DNA from: Nitrososphaerota archaeon
Lineage (GTDB): Archaea > Thermoproteota > Nitrososphaeria > Nitrososphaerales > Nitrosopumilaceae
Length of the DNA stretch: 64,000 nucleotides
Direction of reading: 5' to 3'
NCBI GenBank assembly: GCA_028867595.1
Contig: JAGWGB010000006.1
Location: 28,027 to 92,026, forward strand
Positions 16,059 to 23,770 of this stretch are shown here, one piece after another. The first letter of the stretch is position 1; each line of letters starts with the position of its first letter. The notes beneath the pieces were generated by a model. It worked only from the letters and a program-made list of their open reading frames with translations. It did not search any database and was not told the origin of the DNA. A program made the translations under genes and the position numbers.

Positions 16059-17813
16059 TTAGAAAAGATCTCGCACTATGGCCTGAATACTGAGTATGTC
16101 TTCTTCTTCCTGTTTTATTTTCTTCTCAATGACGCGTATCATAGAATCGAGCCATACGTGATGTGAGAAGAAGTTGTGGTATGTGTTTGCCGCTGTCATT
16201 TCATCATCCACTACAGTATCCTCTAGAAACTTTGTCGCTACAGTATCTGTCAGCTTTAAAATTCTCTGGTTTAGCTTGACGCTCTTGAAGACAGGTTCTA
16301 GTTTTGCAATATCTTCCTTGAAATCTCCTTTGGAAAGGAGGATTTTTTCATGAAGAATTTTGAAATAGACTGCAACAAAAAATAATGTTGCATATCTTTT
16401 TGTTTTATGGCCTCCCTTTTTTCCATAGTTCAAAGCCTTTTTTGCATATTCCTTTACAAGATATGGATACAACAATAATCTGTAATCGTCTCTTAGCTTT
16501 TCATCAAACACTTCGTCATACTTGCTTCCTCTTGGCAAAAACTGCGCAGGAGAACTATACGACTCGGTTGGTCTCTGTTCGATTCCAGCTACAAAGGCCT
16601 GTATGGCGTCTTTTCCAACGATGACCTTTTTGTGATTATCCGGAAGATATTTGCTGTATATGGGATCGCCTACAAACTCTGACTGCTGTGATTTGGTCTT
16701 GCTATCAAACGATCCTGCCTGTATTTCGTAAAAATACCCAAGGCTTTCCATCTGAGACTTGATTGATTTATGAAAATCCATCAAGGAGACGAGGTCCTTT
16801 CCTCTTACTGCATTCTGCGAGTTTCTGTACTTTGTTATGTTGTTCTGATCCATCTCATCAGCTGCCTTGATTATAGTAACCGTGATACTTCCTTCCAAGT
16901 TGTGGGTGCGTTTTGCATGGTCCAGTACTGAATTTGATGTCTGTGCACCGTTAACTATTTGGGGTGCATGCAAAAGTATTGAGTTGTCCTCATGCTCTTC
17001 AAAATCATTTACAACTATGGTTATGCCGTTATTGTAGTAGAAGAACTTGTTAGGAGATTCCTGCAAAGTCTCGCGCAGACCCTTGTTTACAGTTGTTTTA
17101 AACTGCATCCACTGCCTTATGTTTGACTCAAAAACATAATCTCTATTTTTTGTAACAAAGTTTGTCAGTTCTCTTAGCTTTAGGATTCCAAGCAAGGTAT
17201 TTTGATATCGCAACTTGCTCTCAAGTCTAATTGCAGCTTTTTTGCCCACTGCGGGTTTTTTGATCCTATCCCATAATTTTTGAATTATTGCATCAATGTC
17301 ATATATCTCGACAGATTCATAGATCTCCTCGTCAATTTTTTGATCCGTAACGTAAATGCATTCTATCTTTAGGTGCCTTTCTTGTATCTGGGTTACAAGA
17401 TGAGCAATTTCAGGTCGCATCTTTGCAATGTCTTTGTCAAGTAGACTCTGTACGTCATGTCTGAACTTGGCAATTGCTTCCATGGAATGAGATGTCCCGT
17501 ATTTTGACTGGAAAAGGTAGATCTTGTCTTCTGAAAAGTCAACTGGTAGATACGCATCTATGCCTAGATCATTTGGACCATCGATAATTGCATCTGTCGC
17601 ATCGTCTTCTGTAGCTTCGAAAACTCTTGTTAGTACCCATTGAAGAAAATTATGTCCTTTTTCAACCTCATTTTGTGCACTTTCGGCATATTCTTTCACA
17701 CTATCACGTACGTTCTGAACAAATCCTTCTAACGGCTGACCATTGGATGATTGCTGTAAAGGCGGTCTTGCACCTGGTATGTACTCTAACAATCCGTTAC
17801 TTCTATCTGCCAA
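16059..17813 (-). CDS. AIPR-family protein with N-terminal nuclease-like domain (candidate anti-phage)
   Basis: 584 residues. The AIPR (abortive infection phage resistance) hallmark is clear: FFYYNNGITIVV at 257-268, then QIVNGAQTSN from 285. The N-terminal region has GPNDLGIDAYL (79-89) and LFQSKYG (100-106), which fit an Mrr-like PD-(D/E)xK nuclease signature with Asp86 and Gln102-x-Lys104. The family is linked to phage exclusion in bacteria. Here it sits alone between tRNA-Cys and tnpB, with no obvious partner or methylase. Defence is an inference from family. Confidence 0.85.
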   Translation of the reverse strand: MADRSNGLLEYIPGARPPLQQSSNGQPLEGFVQNVRDSVKEYAESAQNEVEKGHNFLQWVLTRVFEATEDDATDAIIDGPNDLGIDAYLPVDFSEDKIYLFQSKYGTSHSMEAIAKFRHDVQSLLDKDIAKMRPEIAHLVTQIQERHLKIECIYVTDQKIDEEIYESVEIYDIDAIIQKLWDRIKKPAVGKKAAIRLESKLRYQNTLLGILKLRELTNFVTKNRDYVFESNIRQWMQFKTTVNKGLRETLQESPNKFFYYNNGITIVVNDFEEHEDNSILLHAPQIVNGAQTSNSVLDHAKRTHNLEGSITVTIIKAADEMDQNNITKYRNSQNAVRGKDLVSLMDFHKSIKSQMESLGYFYEIQAGSFDSKTKSQQSEFVGDPIYSKYLPDNHKKVIVGKDAIQAFVAGIEQRPTESYSSPAQFLPRGSKYDEVFDEKLRDDYRLLLYPYLVKEYAKKALNYGKKGGHKTKRYATLFFVAVYFKILHEKILLSKGDFKEDIAKLEPVFKSVKLNQRILKLTDTVATKFLEDTVVDDEMTAANTYHNFFSHHVWLDSMIRVIEKKIKQEEEDILSIQAIVRDLF

Positions 17814-17867
17814 TCTGAGATGTGTAGAATCTGGTGTATTTAGAAAAGTAGGTTATTATGATATCAA

Positions 17868-17939
17868 AGGTGAGGAAGGGATTCGAACCCCTATAGATTC
17901 GCTTTGCAGGCGAACGCATAGCCGCTCTGCCACCTCACC
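17868..17939 (-). tRNA. tRNA-Cys (anticodon GCA)
   Basis: Reading on the minus strand: acceptor GGTGAGG/CCTCACC, anticodon stem TTCGC/GCGAA with loop CTGCAAA, and T arm GGGG-TTCGAAT-CCC(T). Anticodon GCA decodes UGC/UGU. The discriminator is T. Not interrupted by an intron. Its 3' end faces the AIPR gene. Confidence 0.95.
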
Positions 17940-17980
17940 GTAATCAAACAGGTTTCCTATGAACAATTAAATCTTTTAGA

Positions 17981-18202
17981 TCAGAATTTTGAAAACTGTT
18001 TTGCAGCTAGTCTAACATCTTCTGCTTTGATTGTTTTCCTACCAGCATGTGTTGACATTTCTACTGCATTTTTGGCAATGGACACGCCAACCTCTTCCAA
18101 TATTCTTCTTAGTTCATTTGCTGACTCATCACTTACTCTGTCAGCTCCGGCCTTTTTTAGGATCCTATACATTACAGAAAGACCAAATTCAGATGTTGTC
18201 AT
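17981..18202 (-). CDS. Archaeal histone
   Basis: 73 residues forming one histone fold. Helix 1 includes VMYRILKKAGADRVS, helix 2 the long ANELRRILEEVGVSIAKNAVEMSTHAGRK-type run (split here by convention), and helix 3 follows the TIKAEDVRLA loop. The DNA-contacting loop residues AGRKTI are present. It has no eukaryote-like tail. It compacts the chromosome as a dimer or multimer. It is a single gene with its own upstream region and lies just beyond tRNA-Cys. Confidence 0.95.
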   Translation of the reverse strand: MTTSEFGLSVMYRILKKAGADRVSDESANELRRILEEVGVSIAKNAVEMSTHAGRKTIKAEDVRLAAKQFSKF

Positions 18203-18297
18203 AATCTAACTCCAAACATCTGTGATAAAAGAATTAGAGTAGAAAAAAGACTAGCTGGGAATCGATTTATACACACTATTATGATTATGGTATACTC

Positions 18298-19053
18298 ATG
18301 AGTTGGCTAACTGATGCTCATATTCATCTGTCAGACGATGAATTCAAACCTGAACTGCCATTCATTTTGACAGCAATGGACAAGATGAAAATGCGGGCAT
18401 GCTGTGTCTCCATGGACTATGCAAGCTCAAACACAACGCTTGCCATAGGCAAAAAAAGCAATCTTGTTTTGCCTTTTCTTGGAATACATCCAGAAAAGGC
18501 TAATGATGATCTGGAACCCGTAGAACGCCTAATTGTAGACAATTCAAACCAAATCTCGGGTATAGGAGAAATTGGTCTTGACAAGACATATGTCTCAGAC
18601 GAGGATGGTTTCAAACGCCAAGTTCATGTCTTTGAAAAAATGCTATCTCTGGCAGAAAAGCTTGGAAAACCAATATCGATTCATTCAAGAAAAACATTAG
18701 ACGAGATATTTTCTATTTTGCCGTCATATCGCCTTGGTGGTACATTGCTACACTGGTTTGCAGGAAATAAAAAACAACTACAAAAAGCCATGGATATGGG
18801 ATGTTTTGTTTCATATGGACCTGCCATGGTTTATTCTCAAGACAAGCAGATTCTTCTTTTGCAAACTCGACTTGACAAGGTTTTGCTTGAGACTGATGGG
18901 CCAGTCAGGTTTTCGAAATGTTTTGGATACAAGACTGCACAAATAACTTTTCTTCCAAGCGTTCTCTTTTGTGCGTCAAACATTCTTAGAATGCAATATG
19001 ACGAAACGCTTGGAATAGTGGAAAAAAACATGAATTCCTATCTTGGCATATAG
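18298..19053 (+). CDS. TatD-family metal-dependent DNase/hydrolase
   Basis: 251-residue amidohydrolase-fold TIM barrel. Metal-binding residues are in DAHIHLSD (His8, His10), GEIGLD, SIHSRK, LLHWFAG and ETDGP. TatD homologues act as 3'-5' exonucleases or in DNA repair, though archaeal substrates are uncertain. It starts with ATG at 18298. Its stop codon overlaps the TATA box of the next gene (eS17), so the downstream promoter is embedded at its 3' end. Confidence 0.9.
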   Translation: MSWLTDAHIHLSDDEFKPELPFILTAMDKMKMRACCVSMDYASSNTTLAIGKKSNLVLPFLGIHPEKANDDLEPVERLIVDNSNQISGIGEIGLDKTYVSDEDGFKRQVHVFEKMLSLAEKLGKPISIHSRKTLDEIFSILPSYRLGGTLLHWFAGNKKQLQKAMDMGCFVSYGPAMVYSQDKQILLLQTRLDKVLLETDGPVRFSKCFGYKTAQITFLPSVLFCASNILRMQYDETLGIVEKNMNSYLGI

Positions 19054-19062
19054 GTATAAAAT
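19053..19062 (+). promoter_or_regulatory. TATA box of eS17
   Basis: ggtataaaat starts on the last base of the TatD stop codon and is centred about 27 bases before the GTG at 19085. Confidence 0.6.
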
Positions 19063-19084
19063 ACCCCTTGTGCCAATCGGTAAC

Positions 19085-19342
19085 GTGAATAGAGTCAGAC
19101 GAATTTCCACGGAACTGATGACTGCTTATAAAGGAAAATTTGGCGTCGACTTTAAACAAAATAAAAAAATCCTAGATGAAGTTGCAATAGTGAGATCAAA
19201 GGGATTGAAAAATGAGATTGCAGGTTATATCGCAACCCATTTGAAAAGAGAACTGGAAGAACAAAAAGAAAAAGAATCACTAGCACCACAAGAAGAAGCC
19301 ATCGTCGAGACTGAAGAGATGGAAGAACAGCTAGTCAGCTAA
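19085..19342 (+). CDS. rps17e: 30S ribosomal protein eS17
   Basis: About 85 residues. The start region VNRVRRISTELM, then KFGVDFKQNKKIL and NEIAGYIATHLKR match the archaeal S17e core. A C-terminal acidic, glutamate-rich tail of about 30 residues is an extension. The frame is open to an ATG at 19043, but that lies inside tatD and before the promoter. The GTG at 19085 matches both the family N terminus and the TATA spacing, so I chose it. Confidence 0.9.
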   Translation: MNRVRRISTELMTAYKGKFGVDFKQNKKILDEVAIVRSKGLKNEIAGYIATHLKRELEEQKEKESLAPQEEAIVETEEMEEQLVS

Positions 19343-19400
19343 ACTTTCTCATATATACAAAACCAAAAATTCCATATTGAACTGATTACTCTCTTAAACT

Positions 19401-20180
19401 GTGATAACAATCAAACTTCTTGGCGGCGCTAAAAGGTCTTTTTTGTCTGATAAACTCTCAGTCGAAAAAAATCTCATGTCTGTATCTGAGCTTCTTGCCT
19501 TTCTCCAGAACTTGGTTGAAAAAAACATGCCTCCATTTGACACAAAAAATATTCTTGTAGCAATAAACGGCGTGGATTCGTCTGCACTACAGGGAAATGA
19601 TACATCTGTCAAGGACGGGGATACTGTTAGCATAATCCCAATAGTGCATGGAGGAAGCAAGACAACCGTTAACTTTAGAGTATCAAATTGTAACATAGTG
19701 CTAGTCAGGCTGGGAAAACTACTACCTGATCCAACAAAATTACTAGAATCACTGAGAGCCAAGTTTCCAGATGTCATTATTCAGGGAATTAGATCGAAAT
19801 ATGCCCTAAGTTTGCAACATGTCAGACGAGTTATCGAGATTTCCTTAGTTGCCAGCAAAGCTGGAACATTGCTTTCCAATAAAATTGAGACTGACATGCT
19901 TATGCGGTTTGCCGCAAGCAGGCAGATAAGTGAAGCAATCAGTAAAGTTGGTTTACAGAAAGGTGACGACTCTATCTTAATTTTAATTGGAAAAATGCCT
20001 ACAATCAACAAGCTTGTGACCGACCTTGGCCATGTGGTAAAACCCATGACACCATTTCCTAAAAATGATAATTTCTTAAAAAAAGAATTCAAAATAACAA
20101 AGAAAGAACTTGATTGTATAATGTCAAGAGAACCACTTGAGGATCTCTTAGTTGAGAGAGCCGCAGTTTTATTCCATTGA
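19401..20180 (+). CDS. Fusion of a MoaD/ThiS/Urm1-like domain with a Cgi121 (KEOPS) domain
   Basis: 259 residues with two parts. Residues 1-86 form a beta-grasp, ubiquitin-like fold ending in VHGG (82-85), as in MoaD or Urm1 except that the Gly-Gly is internal. Residues about 95-255 resemble Cgi121, the KEOPS subunit that binds Bud32 and the tRNA CCA end: KYALSLQHV, ASKAGTLLSNKIETDMLM and ASRQISEAISKVG are the conserved blocks. KEOPS makes t6A37 in tRNA. The gene starts with GTG and converges on a THUMP-Sua5 pair; Sua5 makes the t6A intermediate, which supports the assignment. Confidence 0.75.
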   Translation: MITIKLLGGAKRSFLSDKLSVEKNLMSVSELLAFLQNLVEKNMPPFDTKNILVAINGVDSSALQGNDTSVKDGDTVSIIPIVHGGSKTTVNFRVSNCNIVLVRLGKLLPDPTKLLESLRAKFPDVIIQGIRSKYALSLQHVRRVIEISLVASKAGTLLSNKIETDMLMRFAASRQISEAISKVGLQKGDDSILILIGKMPTINKLVTDLGHVVKPMTPFPKNDNFLKKEFKITKKELDCIMSREPLEDLLVERAAVLFH

Positions 20181-20690
20181 ATCTCGTTTTACTTTCAAGG
20201 TGCTTATTATGTCGGATTCTTTTAGGATGGAAACCCCAACTATGTCACCTAAAATCTCAACTATGATATTCCAATCATATTTTTCCAAAGACACCTTGTT
20301 TTTCACAACTCCTGCAATGGAATCGATGAGTTCTTTTGTGGATAGTTCAGAGCCTCGCTTTTCAATCGTAATTCTGTAAGAATCATCTGGTTGCATGCTG
20401 TGCATGTTATTTTGTACAGCTTTTACAATGTTATCTGGCGTAGCTTTTGCTGATTCCTGAATTGGTATGAATCTGTGACAATATCTGACACTCCAAGGCT
20501 CATCAAGAATTTTTGTTCTGATTTCATTGACAACCTGAAAAGGATCTAATGATGTGTGGACAGTAACTATACCTGAAAATCTACTGTGCTCCATTCTAGA
20601 TTCATCATCCCCTAACATGGTAAGAATTTTTGAAATCTCATCAGATGCTTCCTCTTCCATGTGGCGACTGCATGTTACAATTAGATTCAA
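20169..20690 (-). CDS. THUMP-domain RNA-binding protein (Tan1-like)
   Basis: 173 residues. The N-terminal half begins MNLIVTCSRHMEEEASDEI and the C-terminal half YRITIEKRGSELSTKELI, with VSLEKYDWNIIVEILGD, is a THUMP domain. Tan1 (THUMPD1) binds tRNA and helps form N4-acetylcytidine 12 with an acetyltransferase partner. It overlaps the Sua5 gene by four bases (ATGA), so the two are cotranscribed. The overlap of 12 bases with the convergent Cgi121 fusion is at the 3' ends. A role in tRNA modification is inferred from the family and neighbours. Confidence 0.82.
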   Translation of the reverse strand: MNLIVTCSRHMEEEASDEISKILTMLGDDESRMEHSRFSGIVTVHTSLDPFQVVNEIRTKILDEPWSVRYCHRFIPIQESAKATPDNIVKAVQNNMHSMQPDDSYRITIEKRGSELSTKELIDSIAGVVKNKVSLEKYDWNIIVEILGDIVGVSILKESDIISTLKVKRDSME

Positions 20691-21286
20691 ACTAGTGCAA
20701 GTAACTCCTTTTCGCTAATTCTTCCTTTACGCACTATGTGAAACCTATCTCCTGTGACTTGGACAATTGTAGATTCCACAGAGTTTTGAATGGTTCCGCC
20801 GTCTAGCAGTATGTCATATCCAGTTAGTTTCTCTAATATCTCTGCAGGGTCTGAAGCAGGAGGTTGGCCCGATGGGTTTGCACTTGTTCCAACTAGCAAC
20901 TTGCATTCTTTGAGAAGTTCTAGTGTACACGGATGATTAGGCACACGTACTGCTATTTTTTTATCTAGACCAAGAGATCTTGCTATCTTTTCTTCTTTTA
21001 CATCAAGAATCAATGTTAGCGGACCTGGCCAAAATTTGGATGCAAACTTTCTTGATAACTCGTCAAAAACTGCAATCTTTGATATCTCAAAAATCGAGGA
21101 CCCAAGAACTGGAAGCTGCTTTGATTCTTGTCGCCCTTTGATTTTGTAAATTTTCTTGACTGCCTCTTCATTAAATGGATCGCACCCAATGCCGTATACC
21201 GTATCTGTGGGAAAAACCACAATGTTGCCTTTCTTGACTGCCTTTGATGCAGTAGTAATTCCAGCATGGTCACATGATACGATCAT
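20687..21286 (-). CDS. L-threonylcarbamoyladenylate synthase (Sua5/YrdC)
   Basis: 199 residues of the YrdC fold. FPTDTVYGIGCDP and KIYKIKGR at the N-terminal side bind ATP, threonine and bicarbonate; GTSANPSGQPP is the conserved serine/asparagine motif. The enzyme makes threonylcarbamoyl-AMP, which KEOPS transfers to A37 of ANN-decoding tRNAs. It lacks the longer Sua5 C-terminal domain and so resembles the shorter YrdC form. It is followed directly by the THUMP gene and then the convergent Cgi121 fusion, a small t6A/tRNA group. Confidence 0.93.
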   Translation of the reverse strand: MIVSCDHAGITTASKAVKKGNIVVFPTDTVYGIGCDPFNEEAVKKIYKIKGRQESKQLPVLGSSIFEISKIAVFDELSRKFASKFWPGPLTLILDVKEEKIARSLGLDKKIAVRVPNHPCTLELLKECKLLVGTSANPSGQPPASDPAEILEKLTGYDILLDGGTIQNSVESTIVQVTGDRFHIVRKGRISEKELLALV

Positions 21287-21330
21287 GACCTACTTGATGG
21301 GCAGTAGTAAATTATCTCTTGTTCTAAAAA

Positions 21331-21340
21331 TGATATAAAG
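21331..21340 (+). promoter_or_regulatory. TATA box of the 36-residue zinc-ribbon gene
   Basis: tgatataaag centred 26 bases before the ATG at 21361. Confidence 0.55.
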
Positions 21341-21360
21341 CTGAATGACGTATATCTTGT

Positions 21361-21471
21361 ATGGAAGAGGAAATACCTCAATGTCAGTGCCCGCCTGGCG
21401 GAGAAACATACGTAAATGAAGACGGTATGGATATCTGTGTTTCCTGTGGCGGCTGGGTAGCGCCTGCATAA
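21361..21471 (+). CDS. 36-residue zinc-ribbon microprotein
   Basis: Reads MEEEIPQCQCPPGGETYVNE, continuing to a CVSCGGW turn. A CxC pair and a CxxC pair give four possible zinc ligands. A TATA box 26 bases upstream fits a leaderless mRNA starting at the ATG. Such tiny zinc proteins are common in thaumarchaea but lack known functions. Confidence 0.65.
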   Translation: MEEEIPQCQCPPGGETYVNEDGMDICVSCGGWVAPA

Positions 21472-21505
21472 CCTAATTTGCAAATAACTGCTCGTACCTG
21501 TAAAT

Positions 21506-21515
21506 CTTTTATAGT
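21506..21515 (+). promoter_or_regulatory. TATA box of the 28-residue acidic gene
   Basis: cttttatagt centred 26 bases before the ATG at 21537. Confidence 0.5.
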
Positions 21516-21536
21516 AAAATATTTTCTCTGATTCTA

Positions 21537-21623
21537 ATGTCTGAAGATTTTGAAAATGAGTTTGAAGATGAATTCGATGATGATGTAGAAGATGACGAAG
21601 ACGTTGAAGACGATTCCGACTAG
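21537..21623 (+). CDS. 28-residue hyperacidic microprotein
   Basis: MSEDFENEFEDEFDDDVEDD followed by more Asp and Glu. About two thirds of the residues are acidic and there is no lysine or arginine. The promoter spacing (TATA 26 bases before ATG) is what is seen at well-supported leaderless genes nearby. The last four bases overlap the end of the convergent winged-helix gene. It may mimic nucleic acid or bind a basic protein, but that is speculation. Confidence 0.5.
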   Translation: MSEDFENEFEDEFDDDVEDDEDVEDDSD

Positions 21624-21910
21624 ATTCTTAATCCAAAGGAATCAGCAAATTCTCTAAAACCGCGATACGCCTGAAGAAACTCTCTACCTCTGGAACTGAT
21701 TCTATACTTGCAGGCCCTCTCTGATGTGTTCTGTTCTAGTAGACCTTGTTGAACTAGAGTGTCCAGTATTTTTGCAAGTCTACCATGTGATACATTGGCT
21801 TTTCGAATCAGATATGTTACGCTTGCACCAGATTCATCTGGAATCTCATCTCTGGCAGTAGCAAGAATGTCTCCTATGATGCTCATGTGAGTTCTATACA
21901 CTGCTGCCAA
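21620..21910 (-). CDS. Winged-helix DNA-binding protein (HTH_45/ArnR1-like), copy 2
   Basis: 96 residues, paralogue of the protein at 13543-13824: the same VYRT...I...I start, recognition helix SHGRLAKILDTLVQQG, wing and ADSFGL end. The ATG at 21910 overlaps the upstream membrane-protein gene by 17 bases; a GTG at 21901 would reduce this to eight. The overlap and shared strand suggest that it is cotranscribed with the membrane protein, perhaps as its cytoplasmic regulator, but no direct evidence exists. Confidence 0.8.
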   Translation of the reverse strand: MAAVYRTHMSIIGDILATARDEIPDESGASVTYLIRKANVSHGRLAKILDTLVQQGLLEQNTSERACKYRISSRGREFLQAYRGFREFADSFGLRI

Positions 21911-22547
21911 ATTTCATACCTCCTCTTAAAGGAACTTGAGAGATTGGGACAAACAGGGCCCCAAGGCCTCCTATCTTTGTAGAAAGCGAGATAAAGTAAA
22001 GTATTGATTTTGGAAATATTACTGAATACCAACCCAGAAATTCGCCCAAGGCAAGTAACCCTAGGCCTGTAGCAACGAATATCGTGCTCCTATTCCTATT
22101 GTCCATATATGACATAATGGTCTCAATTGTGCCATATACCAATAGGATAAAAGAAATTGACCTTATAATATGCTCAAGTGAATTACCGGGTATGATGAAA
22201 AGAGGAAATATTATGGATTTGAAATACCGAGATTTTGGAAAAAATGACTTGATGCCATGTGAAAATGCAATGAAAAAGTATCCAACCGTCTGAATCCCTA
22301 TTCCAAGTGTCTGAATCCAGCTATCTATTTGGCTGTAGTTTAGTACGAATAGCTCTATTAGGCATCCAAATCCTACTACTCCAAAACCTATTCCAATTGA
22401 AAAAAAGGAAATGTTTAGTCTAAACAAAGTGGGACTACCAGTATTCTTGAATCCTATGTAGGAAAAAGTTCCTAACAGCAGCCCGACAACAAATCCTAAC
22501 AAGTTAAGAGCTGTTTCAAGAGTAGCCGTGTCAAACGCAGATATCAA
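21894..22547 (-). CDS. Multi-pass membrane protein, unknown, paired with winged-helix gene
   Basis: 217 residues with about six to seven hydrophobic segments separated by short polar loops (for example SYIGFKNTGS, NYSQID and FFPKSRYFK). No transporter signature is seen; the layout resembles thaumarchaeal seven-helix sensor-like proteins of unknown role. It starts with TTG, 26 bases from a TATA-like cttaattaat on the minus strand. It overlaps the downstream winged-helix gene, so the two may form a membrane sensor and regulator pair. Confidence 0.7.
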   Translation of the reverse strand: MISAFDTATLETALNLLGFVVGLLLGTFSYIGFKNTGSPTLFRLNISFFSIGIGFGVVGFGCLIELFVLNYSQIDSWIQTLGIGIQTVGYFFIAFSHGIKSFFPKSRYFKSIIFPLFIIPGNSLEHIIRSISFILLVYGTIETIMSYMDNRNRSTIFVATGLGLLALGEFLGWYSVIFPKSILYFISLSTKIGGLGALFVPISQVPLRGGMKFGSSV

Positions 22548-22598
22548 CTAAGCGCACTAGTATTCTGAAATTAATTAAGTCTTGTAGTTGTTTTTTTT

Positions 22599-22805
22599 CT
22601 ACCAGTCATCAAGAGTTCCTGCTGCATTGCCATTGGTATCATTGGCATAATCTCCAAGTATATCAGAATATCGTGCATCTTTGAGTGTTAGAAATCTGAC
22701 ATATTCTCCATATGTCATGTCTAAGGAACACTTTGAACATTTGACATATGAAAAATCATCCCCCATCTCCGCTATGTCGTTGCATTTGGGGCACTTGATC
22801 TTCAT
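22599..22805 (-). CDS. 68-residue zinc-ribbon protein
   Basis: KCPKCND and KCSKCSLD give two CxxC knuckles at residues 5-8 and 23-26, followed by a helical, acidic tail ending LDDW. It is a small zinc ribbon, probably protein- or nucleic-acid-binding. It stands alone on the minus strand, 51 bases before the membrane-protein gene. The family is not recognised. The ATG at 22805 is the only reasonable start. Confidence 0.72.
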   Translation of the reverse strand: MKIKCPKCNDIAEMGDDFSYVKCSKCSLDMTYGEYVRFLTLKDARYSDILGDYANDTNGNAAGTLDDW

Positions 22806-22960
22806 ATCTTATTTTCTCTGATTTCCCTAATATCTTTTCTTAAAAGGGATCTTTAGAAAAGTAGGATTCAGGTCTTTTTTTACCTAAGATAATGTCATCT
22901 GTAACTCTTACTTTTATACGAGAATCAAGAATTAAATTGCTACATCCTGAAGGCCTTATT

Positions 22961-23233
22961 ATGGCAACTTGTACCAAATGTAAAAAGGAAATTCCATCTG
23001 ATATGCAGCTAGATCCAATAGCCGCAACGTATCCTTGCTGTAATCCTTGCTGGGAAGAATGGAAGACCTATAGGGTAATGGTCATGAATGAAATGAGACT
23101 TGACATGTCTATGCCTGAGCACCGTAAAGTGGTAAAAAGATATGAAAAAGTCTTTGTTGGAGTAATGACGCCCGAAGGCGATGTCATAAACTTTGCAGAT
23201 GAGAATCAAAGAAAACCTGACAAGCCGCTCTAG
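22961..23233 (+). CDS. Small cysteine protein resembling the Fe(2+)-trafficking (YggX) family
   Basis: 90 residues: an N-terminal CTKCKKE pair, then YPCCNPCWEEWKTYRVMVMNE, RLDMSM, EHRKVV and a KVFVGV end. The W-EW...INE-RL-M...R core is like bacterial YggX, which protects Fe-S proteins, but with an added zinc-ribbon-like set of cysteines. The frame is open 23 codons earlier, yet the ATG at 22961 is about 27 bases from an attaaat TATA element and fits the domain. It ends four bases into a convergent gene. Confidence 0.6.
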   Translation: MATCTKCKKEIPSDMQLDPIAATYPCCNPCWEEWKTYRVMVMNEMRLDMSMPEHRKVVKRYEKVFVGVMTPEGDVINFADENQRKPDKPL

Positions 23234-23691
23234 ATTCCTATCTCCTTCTTTGCTCTCTCAGGAATCACAAGATAAATTCTCTTTTTTGAGTCGCTATCAA
23301 GCGAATCCACAATTCTCTTAATGCTGTTTGATATGGTATTTTTTTGTTCGTCCGTAAGTGTAAAGTAAATCTCCAAAATCCCGTCTAAATTAAATAATAT
23401 GATCTTCTCTGGGTGGCTTGCTATCTCAGTAATGTATGCGCTAAACATTGTCACCCTCTGCTCTTCTGATAAACTACACAATATCTCAAGCCATGTCTTA
23501 AACAAGGTGGAAAACCTATCAAACTGTATTGTAGGTCCTGCCTGAAGCGCATTGTTTATGATCTCCTGCTTGTCTTCCTTTGACATCGAAAAGAACTCTG
23601 ATAATCTTTTTTGTAATATGGGCTTGCGAAGAAACTCAGGAAGATTTGCTAGATTAACAATGATGTTGCCAGCATAATTTGGCTGTGACAT
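23230..23691 (-). CDS. Helical hypothetical protein, 153 residues
   Basis: Soluble and predicted helical, with two similar-looking stretches: SMSKEDKQEIINNAL, SLSEEQRVTMFSAY and TLTDEQKNTISNSI have the same [ST]-[ML]-[ST]-x-E-[DQ]-[KR] pattern at about 50-residue spacing, suggesting three internal repeats of a helical hairpin. No family is recognised. It has no cysteine cluster or membrane segment. It converges on the YggX-like gene. Confidence 0.65.
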   Translation of the reverse strand: MSQPNYAGNIIVNLANLPEFLRKPILQKRLSEFFSMSKEDKQEIINNALQAGPTIQFDRFSTLFKTWLEILCSLSEEQRVTMFSAYITEIASHPEKIILFNLDGILEIYFTLTDEQKNTISNSIKRIVDSLDSDSKKRIYLVIPERAKKEIGI

Positions 23692-23740
23692 TCAAGTTTG
23701 ATCTATTTTTCTTTGCTAAAATTGTATTGCTAAGACTTGG

Positions 23741-23750
23741 CTTAAATATG
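23741..23750 (+). promoter_or_regulatory. TATA box of purA
   Basis: cttaaatatg centred about 26 bases before the ATG at 23771, consistent with leaderless initiation. Confidence 0.55.
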
Positions 23751-23770
23751 TCCGTCTATGCTCCTCCTTT

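Noticed and set aside
16059..17939. Integration of the AIPR gene at tRNA-Cys with a direct repeat of the tRNA 3' end
   Set aside because: I found no second copy of the tRNA 3' sequence on the far side of the islet, so integration at this tRNA is only a possibility, not a feature.
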